A stretch of 64,000 nucleotides of DNA, from assembly GCF_002356335.1 (NCBI RefSeq), contig NZ_AP018165.1, positions 496,001 to 560,000 of the forward strand, in the 5' to 3' direction. The position numbers were made by a program, and so were the translations under genes. Positions within the stretch are counted from its first letter, which is position 1. The number at the start of each line of letters is the position of its first letter. Shown one piece after another: positions 17,571 through 28,457 of the stretch. This DNA is from [Mycobacterium] stephanolepidis (lineage in GTDB: Bacteria > Actinomycetota > Actinomycetes > Mycobacteriales > Mycobacteriaceae). Under the pieces are notes generated by a model. It saw nothing but the letters and a program-made list of their open reading frames with translations. It made no database searches and was not told the DNA's origin.

Positions 17571-18026
17571 TCACTGAGCGCGACTGCACGGGTCTCCTTC
17601 GACCTTCGAGAAGATGCCGACAATGGAACCGGAGTTACCGCGTTGGCAATGCTCGCGGGGTATGCCGTCGGTGGCGTAGCTGCAGGTGGCCAGTTCTACT
17701 CGGTCGTCCTCGTCGACCACCTGGCCGTCGATGAGGATCTGACAGAAGATCCGGGGGCCGTCCCCGGTGTTGTATCCGGTGACGTTGATGACGGGATGCT
17801 TGGTGTCATCGGTCCAGGTGATGTCCTTGCCCCACGGCAACTGCGGATTCATCGCACCGTGCCGGGAACCATCGGCTTCGTTGTAGCCGATGGTTGCCGC
17901 GACCAGCGGGCCGTACTCTGCCCAGACTCGGTAGGTCACCGTTTTGGGCGCCGCGTGTGCGGCAGGCGCGGTCAGCGTCGCGCCCATCGTGGCCACCGCC
18001 GCCATGCAGGTGAAGAGCCGTTTCAT
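17571..18026 (-). CDS. Small secreted protein, paralogue of the neighbour
   Basis: A 151-residue exported protein (signal MKRLFTCMAAVATMGATLTA, cleavage near AHAA). The mature part aligns with the protein at 17124-17489: VTYRVWAEYG, ATIGYNEADG, LPWGKDITW, IFCQILIDGQVVDEDD. It carries an extra C-terminal tail of about 35 residues with two more cysteines (REHCQRG, DPCSRAQ). The two genes probably arose by tandem duplication, with the tail gained or lost afterwards. A frame disruption near residue 116 in one copy cannot be excluded. Confidence 0.72.
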   Translation of the reverse strand: MKRLFTCMAAVATMGATLTAPAAHAAPKTVTYRVWAEYGPLVAATIGYNEADGSRHGAMNPQLPWGKDITWTDDTKHPVINVTGYNTGDGPRIFCQILIDGQVVDEDDRVELATCSYATDGIPREHCQRGNSGSIVGIFSKVEGDPCSRAQ

Positions 18027-18041
18027 GGGCGCAAGCTAGCA

Positions 18042-18092
18042 CGAAAAAAGCGAGGGCCCGAGACGGCGGATCGCCGTTCCGGGCCCTCGCTG
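18042..18092 (-). terminator. Strong intrinsic terminator of lpqE
   Basis: A long hairpin with arms GCGAGGGCCCG (18050-18060) and CGGGCCCTCGC (18080-18090), extended inward by ACGGCG/CGCCGT around a 3-base loop. On the minus strand it is followed by six T residues (A6 at 18044-18049 on the plus strand). It lies 12 bp after the lpqE stop, so it should end the lpqE transcript before the secreted-protein genes. Confidence 0.9.
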
Positions 18093-18102
18093 TGCGACTG
18101 TG

Positions 18103-18822
18103 TTAGTGTCCGCCGCCCCCGTGGCCTTCCTCATTGGCGGTGTGCTGGCGAGGTGCACTCGGACCGGCGTCGATCGGCACCGCGACGGTGACGTCTCCGG
18201 CCTTCTCGAACGTGAAGGTGAATCGGTACGTGAGGCCGTCGGCCAGATCCTTCGTCAGCTGTAGCTGAGCCTTGCCGTGCTTGATCGTCGGATCAGAGGC
18301 GGCCTGCGGCTTGGGCTCTGGTGCCTTGACCTCTGTCGTGGCGGCTCCCGGTTCGGTGGAGACGGTGGCACCGTGCTCCCCGTTGCTGCCTTCTGAGCCG
18401 GCGGCCTCGGGCCCCTTGGCCTCGGAGGCGGGCTCCTGGCCTTCGGCGGCTCCGACGAACAGACGGCCGGTCGCCGGGATGTCGGTATCGCCGCTCAGGG
18501 TCACCTTGCCGATGTCGTCCGGAGAGGAAACCGCGGTGAGCTTGTCGTTGACATCCGCCGATTCATTCGCGATGACCAGAACCAGCTCGGCCTTCTGTCC
18601 GGCACGCTGCTTCACCGGGTCCGGGGTGCCGACGAGGTGGATGTTGCGCAACGCGAGCTTGCCGAGGTTGGCGCTGCCGCCATTGATCGCCGACGACTGG
18701 TTCGCTGTCTGCGAGATCTGCCCCGAGCCGCAGCCGGTGAGGGCAGTCGCGAGAACCGCGGCGCCAAGAAGTGTCATCACGCGAGCGGTGCTGCGCTGGG
18801 ACCGAGTGCGAAACACAGGCAT
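18103..18822 (-). CDS. lpqE: LpqE-like lipoprotein
   Basis: A 239-residue lipoprotein with lipobox LTGC (Cys31) after the signal VMTLLGAAVLATA. The mature domain resembles the PCu(A)C/DUF461-type fold of M. tuberculosis LpqE (Rv3584): LALRNIHLVGTPDPVKQRAGQKAELVLVIANES and, after a Glu/Pro/Ala-rich insertion of about 60 residues, LTYRFTFTFEKAGDVTVAVPI. It ends in a histidine/glycine tail (EEGHGGGGH), which may bind metal. It sits between radA and carD as in M. tuberculosis and is followed by a strong terminator. Copper chaperoning is only inferred from fold. Confidence 0.82.
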   Translation of the reverse strand: MPVFRTRSQRSTARVMTLLGAAVLATALTGCGSGQISQTANQSSAINGGSANLGKLALRNIHLVGTPDPVKQRAGQKAELVLVIANESADVNDKLTAVSSPDDIGKVTLSGDTDIPATGRLFVGAAEGQEPASEAKGPEAAGSEGSNGEHGATVSTEPGAATTEVKAPEPKPQAASDPTIKHGKAQLQLTKDLADGLTYRFTFTFEKAGDVTVAVPIDAGPSAPRQHTANEEGHGGGGH

Positions 18823-20344
<1,522 letters not shown>

Positions 20345-20348
<4 letters not shown>

Positions 20349-20821
20349 GCGCATTGCCCCGGGTGGGCATCGGCACCGATGTACATCCGATAGAGGTGGG
20401 CAAGCAATGCTGGTTGCTGGGGCTTTTGTTCCCCGATGCGGATGGCTGCGAGGGACATTCGGACGGTGACGTCGCCGCTCACGCTCTGTGTGATGCTCTG
20501 CTATCGGCCGCTGGACTGGGCGATGTGGGTGCAGTGTTCGGAACCGGCCAGCCCGAATGGTCGGGTGTCAGCGGGGCGAAGATGCTGGCCCACGTGCGGG
20601 AGCTGCTGCACGACAGTGGTTTCCAGATCGGTAATGCCGCAGTTCAGGTCATCGGGAACCGCCCGAAGATCGGGCCGCGCCGGGCCGAGGCTCAGGAGCT
20701 ACTGTCCGGCCTCCTCGGAGCGCCGGTTTCGGTTTCGGCGACCACAACCGACGGGCTGGGTCTGACCGGACGCGGCGAGGGCTTGGCCGCGGTGGCAACG
20801 GCGCTCGTCACAGCGCTGTAA
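20345..20821 (+). CDS. ispF: IspF, 2-C-methyl-D-erythritol 2,4-cyclodiphosphate synthase
   Basis: A 158-residue MEP-pathway enzyme converting CDP-ME 2-phosphate to the cyclic diphosphate. Metal ligands are visible as Asp12 and His14 (GIGTDVHPI) and His46 ([14 protein letters not shown]). The downstream motifs [10 protein letters not shown] and [17 protein letters not shown] are also typical. Its ATG overlaps the ispD stop (20345-20348), consistent with translational coupling of two consecutive pathway genes. Confidence 0.95.
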
Positions 20822-20832
20822 GCTCGCTGGTC

Positions 20833-22242
20833 GTGACCGGTCACGCTCCGCTTCGGCTGTACGACACCCGCGTGGGTGCCGTGCGTGACTTCGTGCCTTT
20901 GCAGCCAGGGTCCGTATCCATCTACCTGTGCGGAGCAACCGTGCAGGGTCTGCCCCATATTGGGCACGTCCGCAGCGGCGTGGCTTTCGATGTGCTGCGT
21001 CGCTGGCTCACCGCCCGCGCCTATGACGTCCTGTTCGTTCGCAATGTCACCGATATCGACGACAAGATCCTGAACAAGGCGGCCGATGCGGGCCGGCCTT
21101 GGTGGGAGTGGGCGGCCACCTATGAGCGCGCTTTCGACGAGGCGTACGACGCGCTCGGAGTGCTGCCTCCCTCGGTGTCCCCACGTGCGACGGGCCATAT
21201 CACCCAGATGGTCGAGCTGATCGAGCGACTCATCGACACCGGGCACGCCTACGCCAGTGGCGGCGACGTCTACTTCGATGTGCTGAGCTATCCGGAGTAT
21301 GGGCAACTGTCCGGGCACAAGATCGACGATGTGCACCAGGGCGAGGGCGTGGCGACCGGTAAGCGTGATCCGCGGGACTTCACCCTGTGGAAGGGCGCCA
21401 AGCCCGGTGAGCCGTCGTGGCCGACTCCGTGGGGACCCGGCCGGCCCGGCTGGCACACCGAGTGCGTGGCGATGTGCGAGTCATACCTGGGCCCGGAGTT
21501 CGACATTCACGCGGGCGGGATGGATCTGATCTTCCCGCATCACGAGAACGAGATCGCGCAGAGCCGTGCTGCCGGTGACGGATTCGCACGCTACTGGCTG
21601 CACAACGGCTGGGTCACCATGGGTGGCGAGAAGATGAGCAAGTCGCTGGGCAATGTCTTGTCCATTCCGGCTGTGCTGCAACGAGTTCGGGCCGTCGAGC
21701 TGCGCTACTACCTCGGTAGCGCGCACTACCGTTCCATGCTCGAATACTCCGAGACCGCGCTCGCGGACGCGGTCAAGGCTTACTGCGGTATCGAAGACTT
21801 CCTGCACCGCGTGCGGGTTCGGGTGGGCGACGTGCCGGTAGGTACCTGGACCCCGGGCTTCGCGGCGGCTCTGGATGACGATCTGTCGGTGCCGATCGCG
21901 CTGGCAGAGGTGCATTCCACGCGCGCGGACGGAAACCGGGCATTAGATGCCGGTGACCATGAGGGCGCGCTATCGGCGGCGTCGAGCGTTCGCGCCATGA
22001 TGTCGATCCTCGGTTGTGACCCGCTCAATGAGCGCTGGGAGACGCGTGACGAGACGTCCGCCGCATTGAATGCCGTCGACGTGCTGGTGACGGCCGAGCT
22101 GGAGCGGCGGGGAACCGCTCGGGCAGAGAAGGATTGGGCACTCGCAGACGAGATCCGGGACCGGCTCAAGCGGGCGGGCCTGGAGATTACCGACACCGCA
22201 GACGGCCCTCAGTGGTCCCTTACGAGTAGTGACGAAGAGTAG
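20833..22242 (+). CDS. cysS: Cysteinyl-tRNA synthetase
   Basis: A 469-residue class I synthetase. The HIGH motif is PHIGH (41-45) and the KMSKS motif is intact in [11 protein letters not shown]. Zinc ligands appear as Cys33 (LCGATVQG), the Cys in WHTECVAMC and HHENEIAQS. The C-terminal helical DALR-type region carries [24 protein letters not shown]. The start is GTG at 20833, 11 bp after ispF. This is CysS1 (Rv3580c) by order; the MshC paralogue of mycothiol synthesis is not the one here. Confidence 0.95.
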   Translation: MTGHAPLRLYDTRVGAVRDFVPLQPGSVSIYLCGATVQGLPHIGHVRSGVAFDVLRRWLTARAYDVLFVRNVTDIDDKILNKAADAGRPWWEWAATYERAFDEAYDALGVLPPSVSPRATGHITQMVELIERLIDTGHAYASGGDVYFDVLSYPEYGQLSGHKIDDVHQGEGVATGKRDPRDFTLWKGAKPGEPSWPTPWGPGRPGWHTECVAMCESYLGPEFDIHAGGMDLIFPHHENEIAQSRAAGDGFARYWLHNGWVTMGGEKMSKSLGNVLSIPAVLQRVRAVELRYYLGSAHYRSMLEYSETALADAVKAYCGIEDFLHRVRVRVGDVPVGTWTPGFAAALDDDLSVPIALAEVHSTRADGNRALDAGDHEGALSAASSVRAMMSILGCDPLNERWETRDETSAALNAVDVLVTAELERRGTARAEKDWALADEIRDRLKRAGLEITDTADGPQWSLTSSDEE

Positions 22243-22244
22243 CA

Positions 22245-23192
22245 ATGGCAGGAAATTCTCAGCGCCGCGGCGCGGTACGTAAGCCCGGCACCAAGAAGGG
22301 GCCCACCGTCGGCTCTGGCGGTGTACGCCGACGCGGCCTGGAGGGCAAGGGCGCAACACCTCCGGCCGAACAGCGGACGAAGCATCCAGCTGCCAAACGT
22401 GCTGCTGTTCAACGGAAGGTGAGTGACGCCAAGCAGCGTCGACTGAAGCAGGGCGATGAGTCCGAGATGGTGCTGGGGCGCAATCCGGTGCTCGAATGCC
22501 TGCGCACGGGTGTGCCGGCAACGGCGTTGTATGTGGCCGTCGGCGCCGATAACGACGAGCGACTCACCGAATCCGTGTCGCTTGCTGCCGACGCCGGTAT
22601 CGCGATCCTGGAAGTGCCGCGGCCCGACCTGGACCGCATGAGCACCAACGGGTTGCACCAGGGGCTTGCGCTGCAGGTCCCGCCGTATCGTTACGCCCAT
22701 CCCGACGACCTGCTGGCCCGTGCCCGCGCGGAGGCGCAGCCTGCACTGTTGGTGGCACTGGACAACATCTCGGACCCGCGCAATCTGGGCGCCATCGTGC
22801 GCTCCGTGGCGGCCTTCGGGGGGCACGGCGTCGTCATTCCGCAGCGCCGAAGTGCATCGGTCACCGCCGTTGCCTGGCGCACCAGTGCCGGGGCGGCGGC
22901 GCGCCTTCCGGTCGCGCGTGCCACGAATCTGACACGCACACTCAAGGATTGGCAGGACAAGGGTCTCACCATTGTGGGGCTTGATGCCGGCGGAGATACC
23001 GAGCTCGATGATCTCGACGGCGCGGGCGATATCGCCGTGGTCGTCGGATCAGAGGGCAAGGGTCTGTCTCAGCTGGTCCGTAAGACTTGCGATGCGGTGG
23101 TATCGATCCCCATGGCCGGGCCCGTTGAATCGTTGAACGCCTCGGTTGCCGCCGGTGTGGTGCTCGCGGAGATCGCGCGCCAGCGACGCTGA
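22245..23192 (+). CDS. rlmB: RlmB/TsnR-type 23S rRNA 2'-O-ribose methyltransferase (SPOUT)
   Basis: A 315-residue TrmH-family methyltransferase. It has a basic, low-complexity N-terminus ([17 protein letters not shown]), then the substrate-binding domain from about residue 77 ([14 protein letters not shown]). The SPOUT domain contains the three knot motifs [26 protein letters not shown] and [20 protein letters not shown]. It starts 2 bp after cysS and ends the carD operon. The target is probably a guanosine of 23S rRNA; M. tuberculosis Rv3579c is the counterpart. Confidence 0.92.
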   Translation: MAGNSQRRGAVRKPGTKKGPTVGSGGVRRRGLEGKGATPPAEQRTKHPAAKRAAVQRKVSDAKQRRLKQGDESEMVLGRNPVLECLRTGVPATALYVAVGADNDERLTESVSLAADAGIAILEVPRPDLDRMSTNGLHQGLALQVPPYRYAHPDDLLARARAEAQPALLVALDNISDPRNLGAIVRSVAAFGGHGVVIPQRRSASVTAVAWRTSAGAAARLPVARATNLTRTLKDWQDKGLTIVGLDAGGDTELDDLDGAGDIAVVVGSEGKGLSQLVRKTCDAVVSIPMAGPVESLNASVAAGVVLAEIARQRR

Positions 23193-23284
23193 TTGCAGGG
23201 CGCCGTAAAGGCATCTGTGTACGGAAGATGGCTGTTAGGTGTACGCGAGTGCCTTCCCGGTGAGAGTGGCATAGCCTCATCGCC

Positions 23285-24283
23285 ATGAAGCGCATGGCCG
23301 CCGTTCTCGCAGTTACCCTGGCACTGACATCCTGTGGCAATAAGGACGAGAAGTCTTTTGATCTGCAGGCGCACCGGGGCGGGCGCGGGGAAACCACCGA
23401 AGAGTCATTGCGCGCCTTCGCGAAAGCACTGGAACTCGGGGTGAGCACTCTCGAGCTCGACATCGTCATCTCCAAGGATCACAAACCCATGGTCTGGCAC
23501 GATCCGGTGATCGATTCCGCGAAATGCTCAGATACCGCCCCGGTGACACCCGGCGATTCAGAGTTCCCCTATGTCGGAAAGCTGGTGAAGGACCTGACTT
23601 CCGATCAGTTGCGCACCCTGGATTGCGGCAAGCTGCTCAAGGATTTTCCGCAGGCAGAGGTGGTGAAGAACGATAGGATTGCTTTGCTTCCAGAGGTTTT
23701 CGCCCTCGCGGATTCCTATCACGCCGATGTGCGGTACAACATAGAGACGAAGGTGGAGGCCGCCGAACCTCAGAAATCGGCGGAGCCGCAGGTGTTTGTC
23801 GACGTCATCCTCGAGGCGATTCGGGCGGCGGGCAAGGTCGACAAGGTGGAGATTCAGAGTTTCGATTGGCGCACGTTGCCGATGACCAAGAGGGCCGAAC
23901 CGGATGTCCCACTGGTCGCACTCTGGGACGAAACTACTTGGTACCCAGGCTCACCCTGGCTCGGTGGAGTGGACCCCGCGGCCGTCAAGGATCCGATTGA
24001 CGGAGCCAAGCAGATAGGTGCGACCATCTTGTCGCCGGGATACACCGTGCCCTATGGAGGCAAGGTGGGCGACCCGGGTTTCACGCTGGTCGCCGACAAG
24101 AAGTTTGTCGACAAGGCACATGCTTTGGGGCTCAAGGTCATTCCGTGGACCATCAACGACGCCGAGACCATGAAGGCGCAGATCGACGCGGGTGCCGACG
24201 GAATAATCAGCGACTACCCGACGATCCTACGGAAGGTGTTGGCAGAGAAGGGCTTGCCGCTGCCGCCGGCCTATCACCGCTAG
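23285..24283 (+). CDS. Glycerophosphodiester phosphodiesterase lipoprotein
   Basis: A 332-residue exported enzyme with lipobox LTSC (Cys17), so it acts on the outer face of the membrane. The GDPD TIM-barrel motifs are present: HRGGRGETTEES (metal/acid-base His and Glu), ELDIVISKDHKPMVWHDP, YNIETKVE and the C-terminal VIPWTINDAETMKAQIDAGADGIISDYP. It would hydrolyse deacylated phospholipid head groups to glycerol-3-phosphate. It is monocistronic and convergent with the dehydrogenase gene at 24292. Confidence 0.88.
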   Translation: MKRMAAVLAVTLALTSCGNKDEKSFDLQAHRGGRGETTEESLRAFAKALELGVSTLELDIVISKDHKPMVWHDPVIDSAKCSDTAPVTPGDSEFPYVGKLVKDLTSDQLRTLDCGKLLKDFPQAEVVKNDRIALLPEVFALADSYHADVRYNIETKVEAAEPQKSAEPQVFVDVILEAIRAAGKVDKVEIQSFDWRTLPMTKRAEPDVPLVALWDETTWYPGSPWLGGVDPAAVKDPIDGAKQIGATILSPGYTVPYGGKVGDPGFTLVADKKFVDKAHALGLKVIPWTINDAETMKAQIDAGADGIISDYPTILRKVLAEKGLPLPPAYHR

Positions 24284-24291
24284 GCGATGGA

Positions 24292-25101
24292 TCAGCGGGC
24301 CTGTCCTGGCTCGGTGAGTATTTGGCGCATGATCCTGCCGCCGAGCCGGACAGCGACTGAACGTGGCAGCACGCGGAACGCTATGTCCGCCAATTTGTTT
24401 GTGGCCCCGGGAATCACAAGAGACTTCTTTCCGAGTCCATCCAGCGCCGCCCGGACGACCGGTTCTGGACCGGTGACCGATAGCTGGGTGTTTGTCACAT
24501 CGACTGCGGAGTCTCGAATCATGGGCGTGTCGACCATGCCCGGAGCCAGCACGGTGACATCGACGCCCGTTCCGGCGAGCTCGGTGTGCAGGGACTGGCC
24601 GAAGGAACTGACGAATGCCTTCGACGCCGCGTAGGTTGCCTCATACGGCACGGGATGTTGCCCGGCCAGTGAGGCTACGAGGATGATCCCGCCCCGGCGC
24701 CTGCGCACCAGGCTGCTGCAGAAGTGATGGGTCAGCTGCATTGGGCGCAGCGCGTTGAGCAGCACCAGGTTGGTCTGGGTATCACGTGATTGGTCAAGGA
24801 ACGGTCCGATGACGAGCACGCCCGCATTCAGTACCACCAGCCCGATCTCCAGCGCCTCGGTGGCCTTCTCCAACTCGGCGACAGCGTTCTCGGAAACCAG
24901 ATCAAGGGCGACGACCTTCACGTCGATATCGGCCGATTCGGCGAGCGTCGACGCCAGGGCCTGGAGTTTCTCGGCCCGACGCGCAACCAGCACCAGGTTC
25001 AGCCCGCGCTGCGCCAGCTGACGGGCGAACTCCTCGCCGATCCCCGCCGAGGCTCCGGTGACGAGTGCATAGGCCCCGTACTGAGCCGAGAAGACGCTCA
25101 T
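24292..25101 (-). CDS. Short-chain dehydrogenase/reductase
   Basis: A 269-residue SDR. The cofactor loop TGASAGIGEEF is at the N-terminus with the NADP-preferring VARRAEKL that follows. The NAG motif is LNAGVLVIGPF and the active-site YxxxK is YAASK (YEATYAASKAF). The start MSVFSAQYGAY at 25101 is supported because upstream reads as low-complexity arginine-rich sequence. It lies 53 bp downstream of pxpA on the same strand. The substrate is unknown; similar mycobacterial SDRs act on acyl or lipid ketones. Confidence 0.85.
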   Translation of the reverse strand: MSVFSAQYGAYALVTGASAGIGEEFARQLAQRGLNLVLVARRAEKLQALASTLAESADIDVKVVALDLVSENAVAELEKATEALEIGLVVLNAGVLVIGPFLDQSRDTQTNLVLLNALRPMQLTHHFCSSLVRRRRGGIILVASLAGQHPVPYEATYAASKAFVSSFGQSLHTELAGTGVDVTVLAPGMVDTPMIRDSAVDVTNTQLSVTGPEPVVRAALDGLGKKSLVIPGATNKLADIAFRVLPRSVAVRLGGRIMRQILTEPGQAR

Positions 25102-25154
25102 GACCTCATAATCGCACCGAAGGCCCTTTTTCAGCGGCGGTTTGGCCGCCACCG

Positions 25155-25871
25155 TTAGACGAACGGGGACAGCTCGATTCCGTTGCCTGTCAGCGCCGCG
25201 CGCACAGCCCGCGCGATTGTCACGGCGCCCGGGGAATCGCCGTGTACACATATCGATTCGGCGGTTTTGCTGAGGGCGGGAATGCGCGCCGCGACCGCAG
25301 CGGGGTCGTGTAATACCGCCCCCGGTTCGCTGCGTGGTACCAGTGTGCCGTCCTCTCGGTAGGCCCGGTCGGCGAAGGCCTCGGTCACTACCCGCAACCC
25401 CAATTCGCGCGCACGGTCCCCGAATACACTGTGCGGCAGTGTCAACACGGGAAATTCGGCGTTCACGTCGTGCACCGCACGCGCAACCGCATCCGCTTGC
25501 ACTTCATGATGGACAATTGTGTTGTACAGCGCGCCATGCGGTTTCACATAGGTAACCGAAGATCCGACCGTGCGGGCCAACGCATCCAATGCGCCGATCT
25601 GGTACACCACGTCGGCGTAGAGATCGTCTGCGGCGATATCGATGAACCGGCGCCCAAAGCCCGCGAGATCGCGGTAGCCGACCTGCGCGCCGATGCTGAT
25701 ACCCCGAGCGGCAGCGGCACGGCAGGTGCGATGCAATGTCGCAGGATCGCCCGCATGGAAGCCACAGGCGAGGTTTGCGCTCGTGACCACATCGAGCATG
25801 GCCTCGTCGTCGCCCAGGCGCCAGGCACCGAAACCTTCACCCAGGTCGGCATTCAGGTCGATGCGCGTCAC
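25155..25871 (-). CDS. pxpA: PxpA, 5-oxoprolinase subunit A (LamB/YcsF)
   Basis: A 238-residue LamB/YcsF-family protein that helps hydrolyse 5-oxoproline to glutamate with ATP. The hallmark N-terminus [11 protein letters not shown] is followed by [33 protein letters not shown] and [11 protein letters not shown]. The partner subunits PxpB/PxpC are not in the window, which is unusual because they normally adjoin pxpA. It lies only 18 bp from the zinc permease gene and so may be part of the Zur-controlled transcript. Confidence 0.9.
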   Translation of the reverse strand: MTRIDLNADLGEGFGAWRLGDDEAMLDVVTSANLACGFHAGDPATLHRTCRAAAARGISIGAQVGYRDLAGFGRRFIDIAADDLYADVVYQIGALDALARTVGSSVTYVKPHGALYNTIVHHEVQADAVARAVHDVNAEFPVLTLPHSVFGDRARELGLRVVTEAFADRAYREDGTLVPRSEPGAVLHDPAAVAARIPALSKTAESICVHGDSPGAVTIARAVRAALTGNGIELSPFV

Positions 25872-25889
25872 TGTGCGAGCCTAGCCCGC

Positions 25890-26720
25890 TCAGGCCTGCC
25901 GATACCGCCCGATGACCCGGCAGAGCAGGTAGATCGATACCGCGATCATGGTGACAAAGACCGAGATCGGTACCCCTGGTGCCAATGACAGCACGATGCC
26001 ACCGACCGCGGCGATCTCTGCGAACAGGATCGACAGGCCGATGGCGCGCGCCGGGGACGAGGTGATGCGAGCGGCGGCCGCCGCGGGTGTGATGAGCAGC
26101 GACATCACCAGCAGCGCGCCGACGATCTGCACACCCTGTGCCGCGGTGAGGCCTACGAGGGCCGCGAACACGATGCCCAAGGTGCGGACCGGCACTCCGC
26201 GCGCCTCGGCCACGTCGGGGTCGACGGTGGCGAACAGCATCGGCCGATAGGTGACGGCCAGCACGGTGCCCACCACGAGGCTCACTACGACGAGCATCAG
26301 CAGCCCGTTGTATCCGACGCCGACGATCTGTCCGGTCAGAAGTGCGAAGTTGGTGCCGGTGCGTCCCGGGTACAGGTGGATGAAAAGCACTGCCAGCCCC
26401 AGTCCAAAGGCCATGACGACACCGATTGAAGAGTCGCGATCCTTGGTTCGCTGCCCGAGGATCCCGAAAAGGATTGCCGCGACGACGCTCCCGAGGAGTG
26501 CGCCGGTTCCGACATTGGCACCGGCCAGCAGCGCCGCCGCGGCGCCGGTCAGTGACAGCTCACTGGAGCCGTGGACGGCGAAAGACATCTGGCGCATGAT
26601 CACGAAGGGGCCGATGAGCCCGGCCAGCAATCCCAGCAGAGCGGCCGCGAGGATCGCCTGCTGCACGAAGTCGCGCCCGAGTAGATCGGCGGTGAGTGAG
26701 AGATTGAAGAAGTTACTCAT
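25890..26720 (-). CDS. znuB: ZnuB-like zinc ABC permease
   Basis: A 276-residue ABC-3 family metal permease with about eight hydrophobic segments. The family signature is near the N-terminus: QQAILAAALLGLLAGLIGPFVIMRQMSFAVHG (in pieces up to residue 50), and later GVQIVGALLVMSLLITPAAAA. Its ATG at 26720 overlaps the end of the ATPase gene by 8 bp. With the ATPase and the binding protein it completes a zinc importer. Zinc rather than manganese is inferred from the Zur-like operator of the operon. Confidence 0.88.
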   Translation of the reverse strand: MSNFFNLSLTADLLGRDFVQQAILAAALLGLLAGLIGPFVIMRQMSFAVHGSSELSLTGAAAALLAGANVGTGALLGSVVAAILFGILGQRTKDRDSSIGVVMAFGLGLAVLFIHLYPGRTGTNFALLTGQIVGVGYNGLLMLVVVSLVVGTVLAVTYRPMLFATVDPDVAEARGVPVRTLGIVFAALVGLTAAQGVQIVGALLVMSLLITPAAAAARITSSPARAIGLSILFAEIAAVGGIVLSLAPGVPISVFVTMIAVSIYLLCRVIGRYRQA

Positions 26721-27498
26721 GGGCGTGCTCGGCGCACTCTGACGTGAGCTGCTGGTTTTCGCCCACCACCACGTACTGATCACGTACCTTCACCACATCG
26801 ATCTGCGCGCGGTACAGCCGTGACAACGTCTCCGTCGTCATCACCTCGTCGACGGCGCCGATCTGGAAGCGTCCGTCCACCAGGTACAGGATTCGGTCGA
26901 CATACGGCACGATCGGATTGATCTCGTGCGTCACGAACAGCACCGCCGTTTGTGCGCTCCTGCGCCGTTTGTCGATCAGGGCGCAAATCTGTTGTGCACT
27001 GGCCGGATCCAGGTTCAACAGCGGCTCGTCGCAGAGGAGTAGCGCGGGATCGCCCGCCAGTGCCTGCGCGATGCGTACCCGCTGTAGCTCACCTCCGGAC
27101 AGCGACGAGACTGCCTTGGTGGCCAGGTGGGTCGCGTCGACCTGATCCAGTGCGAGTTTGATCGCCTCGCGGTGGCGTGCGCGGCGGGCGCCGTTGAACG
27201 CCGCCAAACCCCAACGATGCCCGTCGATTCCGAGTCCGACAAGATCCTCTGCACGCAGAATAAGCGCGTTGTCGGCGAGCCGGTGCTGGGGGACGTACCC
27301 GAGTTCGCCGGTGACGCTCATGGTGCCTCGGGTGAGTGGCACCTGACCCAGCAGCAGGCGCAGCAGCGAGGTCTTCCCGGAACCGTTGGGGCCCAATACC
27401 GCGATGAATTCACCGGGTTCGACCGTGAGATCCAGATCCTGCCACAGGGTGCGTCCGCCGCGATTGAGCGATGCATTGCACAGCGTCGCGGTACTCAT
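26713..27498 (-). CDS. znuC: ZnuC-like zinc ABC ATPase
   Basis: A 261-residue ABC ATPase. Walker A is GPNGSGKTS (about 36-44), the signature is LSGGELQRVRIAQAL and Walker B is LLLCDEPLLNLD, followed by the H-loop VTHEIN. It ends with a short Cys/His-rich tail, SECAEHAHE, which could bind metal. It lies 4 bp after the binding-protein gene and overlaps the permease gene. It energises import of the metal captured by the ZnuA-like protein. Confidence 0.9.
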   Translation of the reverse strand: MSTATLCNASLNRGGRTLWQDLDLTVEPGEFIAVLGPNGSGKTSLLRLLLGQVPLTRGTMSVTGELGYVPQHRLADNALILRAEDLVGLGIDGHRWGLAAFNGARRARHREAIKLALDQVDATHLATKAVSSLSGGELQRVRIAQALAGDPALLLCDEPLLNLDPASAQQICALIDKRRRSAQTAVLFVTHEINPIVPYVDRILYLVDGRFQIGAVDEVMTTETLSRLYRAQIDVVKVRDQYVVVGENQQLTSECAEHAHE

Positions 27499-27502
27499 TC
27501 GG

Positions 27503-28384
27503 TCAGTATCTCAGGGCGGTCGCGAGCTGCTCGGTGGTGCGTCGCTGCCAGGTGATGTAGTCGGTGCCGTCCGGCAGGGTTTCGGTCACCGTCACCACCG
27601 GGACGCCGTGAGATTCGGCGGCTTGCTTGAGCTGGTTGGTGACCGGTCCGGCCGTTTGGGAGTTGAAGAGCAGCGCCGCAACCTGTTTGGTGTTAATCAG
27701 GTCCAACGCGGTGGCGACATCGGCGGGGGAGGGGTCTTGGCCCTGCTCGGCGGCTTCGGCGAAGTCGTGGGGCGTGCGGTCGACCAGTTCGCAATGAGAG
27801 ACCAGGTGGCTGGCCACCGGTTCGGTCGCGAGGATTCCCTTGCCGTGGTCCTTCTCGGCGATGCCGTGCTGCAGATCTGAGATGGAGTCAAGCTGCTGCC
27901 CAAATGTTTTGGCATTCGCTCGGTAGGTATCGGCATCGTCCGGGTCTGCCTTGGCGAGTTCGTCTGCAACCTGATCGGCCACCTTTTTGGCGGTGCTCAG
28001 GCTGTAGAACACATGCTCATTCTTGTCGGCGGAGTCCGCGGGCAGAAGCTGGTAGGCGTTGACCCGAGGCTGGCCGTCTTTGAGCAGTTTGTCGATGAAC
28101 GGGTCGTAGCCGTCGCCGTTGTACACCACCAGAGTGGCGTCCTGGACCTGCGCCGCAGCCGCGGGGGTTACCTCGAAGGAATGCGGGTCGGTGTTGGCGC
28201 CGCTGACCAATGCGCTCACCTTGGCGTGGTCGCCGGCGACGGCCTGGGCCACCGAGGCCCAGGCATCCGTGGAGGCCACCACGGTGGGTTCACCGGACCG
28301 TTGGGCGGCTTGGCCGCAGCCGGAGAGCGCGAGCGTTCCGACGGTCGTAACCGCTAAAGCCAACCCAGTCACGCGAGCGTGCAC
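27503..28384 (-). CDS. znuA: ZnuA-like zinc-binding lipoprotein
   Basis: A 293-residue cluster A-I metal-binding lipoprotein with lipobox LSGC (Cys23). Candidate zinc ligands are His67 or so in ANTDPHSFEVTP, a His in KNEHVFYSL, a His in PVASHLVSH and the late Asp in TLPDGTDYITW. This is the usual three-His plus acidic arrangement. There is no long His-rich loop. The start is a GTG at 28384. The 21-bp palindrome 22 bp upstream is the likely Zur operator. Confidence 0.88.
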   Translation of the reverse strand: MHARVTGLALAVTTVGTLALSGCGQAAQRSGEPTVVASTDAWASVAQAVAGDHAKVSALVSGANTDPHSFEVTPAAAAQVQDATLVVYNGDGYDPFIDKLLKDGQPRVNAYQLLPADSADKNEHVFYSLSTAKKVADQVADELAKADPDDADTYRANAKTFGQQLDSISDLQHGIAEKDHGKGILATEPVASHLVSHCELVDRTPHDFAEAAEQGQDPSPADVATALDLINTKQVAALLFNSQTAGPVTNQLKQAAESHGVPVVTVTETLPDGTDYITWQRRTTEQLATALRY

Positions 28385-28405
28385 AGCAGACCTCCAGCTC
28401 TCCAG

Positions 28406-28426
28406 TAATGAAAACGGTTTTCATTA
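28406..28426. promoter_or_regulatory. Zur-type operator
   Basis: A perfect 21-bp palindrome with arms TAATGAAAAC and GTTTTCATTA around one central G. It ends 22 bp before the znuA GTG. Zur boxes of mycobacteria have this TGAAAAYGNTTTTCA-like form. Zinc-dependent repression of znuACB and possibly pxpA is expected. Confidence 0.85.
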
Positions 28427-28457
28427 TGGGGGATGGGTGATGAGAGTGCAAAACGTG

